Source: DASUTB01 sp036374835 (lineage in GTDB: Bacteria > Actinomycetota > Actinomycetes > Jiangellales > Jiangellaceae). Taken from it: a DNA stretch of 16,851 bases. The DNA lies in NCBI GenBank assembly GCA_036374835.1, contig DASUTB010000140.1, forward strand, positions 1-16,851, in the 5' to 3' direction. The number at the start of each line of letters is the position of its first letter. Position 1 is the stretch's first letter. This document shows positions 14,117-16,851 of this stretch, piece by piece. Position numbers and translations under genes: made by a program. Below the pieces are notes generated by a model that worked only from the letters and a program-made list of their open reading frames with translations, made no database searches and was not told the DNA's origin.

Positions 14117-15661
14117 ATGACCTTGCTCAACTCAATCATCGATGGCAAACGCGTCTCCGGCATCCAGACGATCACGAGCACCAACCCCGCGAAGCTCGAC
14201 GAGGTCGTGGCCGAGGTGTCGCTGGCCGACGCGCCGACGTACGTGGCGGCCGCCGAGTCGGCCAACAACGCCCAGTCCGCGTGGGCGGACGTGCCCGCAC
14301 CGGTCCGCGGCCGTGCGATCGCGCACATCGGGCGGGTCATCGAGGCGAACTCTGAGGATTTGGCGAAACTTGTCGTGCGCGACATCGGCAAGCCGTACAC
14401 CGAGGCGCTCGGCGAGGTGCGCGAGATCGTCGACACGTGCGACTTCTTCCTCGGTGAAGGACGCCGGCTGTATGGGCAGACGGTGCCGAGCGAGGTGCCG
14501 GACAAGCAGCTGTTCACGTTCCGGAACCCGGTCGGCACGGTGGCCGTCATCACGGCCGGCAACTTCCCGGTCGCCGTCCCGTCCTGGTACATCGTGCCGG
14601 CGCTGCTCGCGGGCAACACGATCGTCTGGAAGCCGGCCGAGTACTCCGCGGCGGTGTCGGCTGCGCTGCACGAGCTGTTCGTTCGCGGCGGCGGCCTGCC
14701 GGACGGCGTCCTGAACCTGGTGTACGCGGACGGCGAGCAGACGTACGCCGGGCTCGAGTCCGCGCTCGACCGGGGTCTGATCGACAAGGTCGGCTTCACC
14801 GGCTCGTCGATCGTCGGCGAGAAGATCGGTGCGCTGACCGGGCGGCACGTCCAGACCGCGTGCCTGGAGCTCGGGGGCAAGAACCCACTTGTGGTGGCGC
14901 CGAGTGCCGATCTCGACCTCGCCGTGGAAGGTGCCCTGTTCTCCGGGTTCGGAACGGCCGGGCAGCGCTGCACCTCGCTCGGCACGGCGATCGTGCACGA
15001 GTCCGTCCATGACGACTTCCTCGCCCGGCTCACCAAGGCCGTCGAGAACGCCGTGATCGGCGATCCGACCGGCGAGGTGCTGATGGGCCCGATGCTGGAC
15101 CAGAAGTTCGCCGACCGTCTCGAGGAGTTCCTCACCTGGATCGAGCCGCACCACACCGTGTACGGCACGACCGGGCGCATTACGGCGGACAGCCCGCGCG
15201 CCGGTTTCGCCGGCGACCCGTCGACCGGGCTGTATTACCACCCGGTGATCGTGGACGGCGTCCGTCCCGGAGATGCGCTCTTCGACCAGGAGACGTTCGG
15301 CCCGATCATCGGTGTCACGTCCTACCGCACGTTCGACGAGGCGCTGGATCTGGCCAATGCCCCGGGCTACGGCCTGTCCGCGTCGATCTACACGAACGAC
15401 CCGAAGGACGCGTTCGCCTACCGGCGGCGGATCTCGGCCGGCATGGTCAGCATCAACAACTCCACGTCCGGAGCGGAGGCTCATCTGCCGTTCGGCGGCA
15501 ATGGCAAGTCCGGAAACGGCTCGAGGTTGTCCGGACTTTGGGTTCTGGACCAGTTCACTCGTTGGCAATCGATGAATTGGGATTATTCTGGAAAGCTACA
15601 GAAGGCTCAGATGGACGTCACCGAACTCGAGCCCGACCTCGACGTCCGGCTGCCCGAGTAA
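14117..15661 (+). CDS. pcd: Aldehyde dehydrogenase, likely piperideine-6-carboxylate (aminoadipate semialdehyde) dehydrogenase
   Basis: This is a 514-residue NAD(P)-dependent aldehyde dehydrogenase. The landmarks are ITAGNFPVAVPSW (145-157, N149), WKPAEYS (171-177), GFTGS (226-230), the general-base motif LELGGKNP (250-257, E251) and the nucleophile in GTAGQRCTS (279-287, C285). GTAGQRCT is the form found in the antiquitin/Pcd (ALDH7-like) group. Placed 5 bp after lat, with GGAGG (14102-14106) within the end of lat, it most likely oxidises the Lat product to 2-aminoadipate. The specific substrate rests on the operon; other semialdehydes are possible. The C-terminal 30 residues (after SMNWDYSGKLQ) are acidic. 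Start ATG 14117 is well supported. Confidence 0.85.
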   Translation: MTLLNSIIDGKRVSGIQTITSTNPAKLDEVVAEVSLADAPTYVAAAESANNAQSAWADVPAPVRGRAIAHIGRVIEANSEDLAKLVVRDIGKPYTEALGEVREIVDTCDFFLGEGRRLYGQTVPSEVPDKQLFTFRNPVGTVAVITAGNFPVAVPSWYIVPALLAGNTIVWKPAEYSAAVSAALHELFVRGGGLPDGVLNLVYADGEQTYAGLESALDRGLIDKVGFTGSSIVGEKIGALTGRHVQTACLELGGKNPLVVAPSADLDLAVEGALFSGFGTAGQRCTSLGTAIVHESVHDDFLARLTKAVENAVIGDPTGEVLMGPMLDQKFADRLEEFLTWIEPHHTVYGTTGRITADSPRAGFAGDPSTGLYYHPVIVDGVRPGDALFDQETFGPIIGVTSYRTFDEALDLANAPGYGLSASIYTNDPKDAFAYRRRISAGMVSINNSTSGAEAHLPFGGNGKSGNGSRLSGLWVLDQFTRWQSMNWDYSGKLQKAQMDVTELEPDLDVRLPE

Positions 15662-15673
15662 GCCGGATCACGG

Positions 15674-16851
15674 GTGAACCGTCAACCCGTCGACGTGGCC
15701 TTCCGAGCGGCTGCCGCAGGGGTGCAGCCGATCGGAGGGCCACGGCCGGCTGCGCCGTCACTCGCCGCGCCGTTGCGTACCGACTCGGCTCTCACGATCC
15801 GGGCGGCCCTCGCGCTGTTCGACGCGCAGGCGACGAGCCGCCACCTCGACTTCGCGGCACGCCGGCTGCAGTCCGACGGGCGCGGCTACTACACGATCGG
15901 CTCGTCCGGGCACGAAAGCAACGCCGCCGTCGCAGCCGCCCTGCGACCGTCCGACCCGGCGCTGCTTCACTACCGTGCCGGTGGCTTCTACCTGGCCCGC
16001 GCGGCGCAGGTTGTCGGTAGCACGGCAGTCCACGACGTGCTGCGCGGGCTGATGTGCGATGCCGACGAGCCGATCGCCGGCGGTCGGCACAAAGTGTTCG
16101 GCAACGAGACGCTGTCGGTGATTCCGCAGACCTCGACCATCGCGTCCCACCTGCCCCGTGCGGTCGGGCTGGCGGTTTCGCTGCGGCGCGCCGCCAGACT
16201 GGGCGTGCGACCGTCCTGGCCCGCTGACTCCGTCGTCGTGTGCTCGTTCGGCGACGCGTCGGCCAACCACTCAACGGCCACCGGGGCGATCAACAGTGCG
16301 GTGCACACGGCGTACCAAGGTCTTCCCGTGCCGCTGCTGCTGGTCTGTGAGGACAACGGGCTCGGCATCTCGGTGCCCACTCCCGGCGGGTGGATCAGGT
16401 CCGCGTACGGGTCGCGTCCCGGTCTGGCGTACTTCGAGGCCGACGGATTCGACATCGTCGGAACGTACGACACCGCGCTCGCCGCCGCTGAGTTCGTCCG
16501 GCGCGAGCGGCGTCCGGCGTTCCTGCACCTCCGGACGGTTCGGTTCGGCGGGCACGCGGGTAGCGACGCGGAGATTAGCTACCGTACCCAGCGCCAGATC
16601 GAGGCGGACTATGGCCGCGATCCGCTGCTCGGTACCGCGACCGCATTGATCGAGGCCGGTGCCGTCACTCCCGACGAGATCCTCGCTCGGTACGACGCGG
16701 CGGCCGCCCGCGTCGCCGCAGCGCTCGATGACATCGGCGATGCCCGACCGCTCGCATCCGCCGCCGAGGTCATGGCTCCCCTAACGCCCGATTCGCCCCA
16801 TCGTGGTTCGATCACGTTCGGCAGTCGCAGCGACATCACACCACCCATGCA
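15674..16851 (+). CDS. Thiamine-diphosphate 2-oxoacid dehydrogenase E1, alpha-type part (3' end beyond window)
   Basis: An open frame of 392 residues runs off the right edge. It is an E1-alpha-like domain of the branched-chain/pyruvate dehydrogenase type. It shows QSDGRGYYTIGSSGHE (66-81), LLHYRAGGFYLA (97-108), the ThDP-binding stretch from GDASANH (193-199) to VCEDN (224-228), and the loop FGGHAGSDAE (291-300). After a helical segment, residues 366-392 look like a linker into a second domain, so an alpha-beta fused E1 is likely. The GTG start lies 12 nt after the dehydrogenase stop in the same frame, with a weak Shine-Dalgarno; GTG 15695 is an alternative. Operon position suggests that its substrate is 2-oxoadipate or another lysine-derived 2-oxoacid, but branched-chain oxoacids cannot be excluded. 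Confidence 0.85.
   Translation, partial: MNRQPVDVAFRAAAAGVQPIGGPRPAAPSLAAPLRTDSALTIRAALALFDAQATSRHLDFAARRLQSDGRGYYTIGSSGHESNAAVAAALRPSDPALLHYRAGGFYLARAAQVVGSTAVHDVLRGLMCDADEPIAGGRHKVFGNETLSVIPQTSTIASHLPRAVGLAVSLRRAARLGVRPSWPADSVVVCSFGDASANHSTATGAINSAVHTAYQGLPVPLLLVCEDNGLGISVPTPGGWIRSAYGSRPGLAYFEADGFDIVGTYDTALAAAEFVRRERRPAFLHLRTVRFGGHAGSDAEISYRTQRQIEADYGRDPLLGTATALIEAGAVTPDEILARYDAAAARVAAALDDIGDARPLASAAEVMAPLTPDSPHRGSITFGSRSDITPPM

Noticed and set aside
14132..15568. 478-residue open frame on the minus strand
   Set aside because: It is antisense to the aldehyde dehydrogenase, whose motifs are complete; no motif or start signal was found in the antisense frame.
1..16851. CRISPR array, tRNA or rRNA genes, insertion sequence or phage genes
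   Set aside because: No spaced direct repeats, tRNA-like folds, transposase or integrase sequences were seen in either strand.

Overview
The window is high-GC DNA with dense, tightly packed genes. Gene content points to an actinomycete (Actinomycetota): it has rbpA (an RNA-polymerase partner known only from this phylum), the polyprenyl-phosphomannose synthase/apolipoprotein N-acyltransferase pair, an FxsA protein with an acidic tail, and a mycobacterial-type L-lysine 6-aminotransferase. Many genes also seem to start without a Shine-Dalgarno sequence, as is common in this phylum. I cannot resolve the genus. I see no mobile element, CRISPR array, tRNA or rRNA.

Layout. (1) 1-1309: the tail of an unknown plus-strand gene, then an MmcQ/YjbR protein and a TauE/SafE exporter on the minus strand. 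(2) 1367-3861: an ABC-F ATPase convergent with a PrmC-related methyltransferase; their stop codons share one CTAG. (3) 3899-5603: a zinc-less MDR oxidoreductase divergent from a TetR repressor. Two near-identical 15-bp palindromes lie between them, and the second touches the repressor's start codon. (4) 5657-6975: a glycerophosphodiester phosphodiesterase convergent with peptide deformylase, again sharing a CTAG. (5) 7055-10534: rbpA behind an apparent disulfide-stress (SigR/SigH-type) promoter, a double hairpin, then the minus-strand operon lnt-ppm1-fxsA joined by two ATGA overlaps. (6) 10883-12466: a YtcJ-like amidohydrolase with its own hairpin. (7) 12467-16851: a regulatory gap with a long inverted repeat, then a plus-strand operon of lat, a pcd-like aldehyde dehydrogenase and a thiamine-diphosphate 2-oxoacid dehydrogenase E1 that runs off the window.

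How the genes work together. Lnt and Ppm1 act at the membrane, in lipoprotein N-acylation and in mannosyl-donor synthesis. RbpA and deformylase belong to core transcription and translation. The last operon reads as lysine catabolism: lysine to piperideine-6-carboxylate (Lat), to 2-aminoadipate (Pcd), and after a transamination not encoded here, 2-oxoadipate could be decarboxylated by the E1 towards glutaryl-CoA. That last step is inference, and with the twin-operator repressor locus it is the most interesting part of the window.
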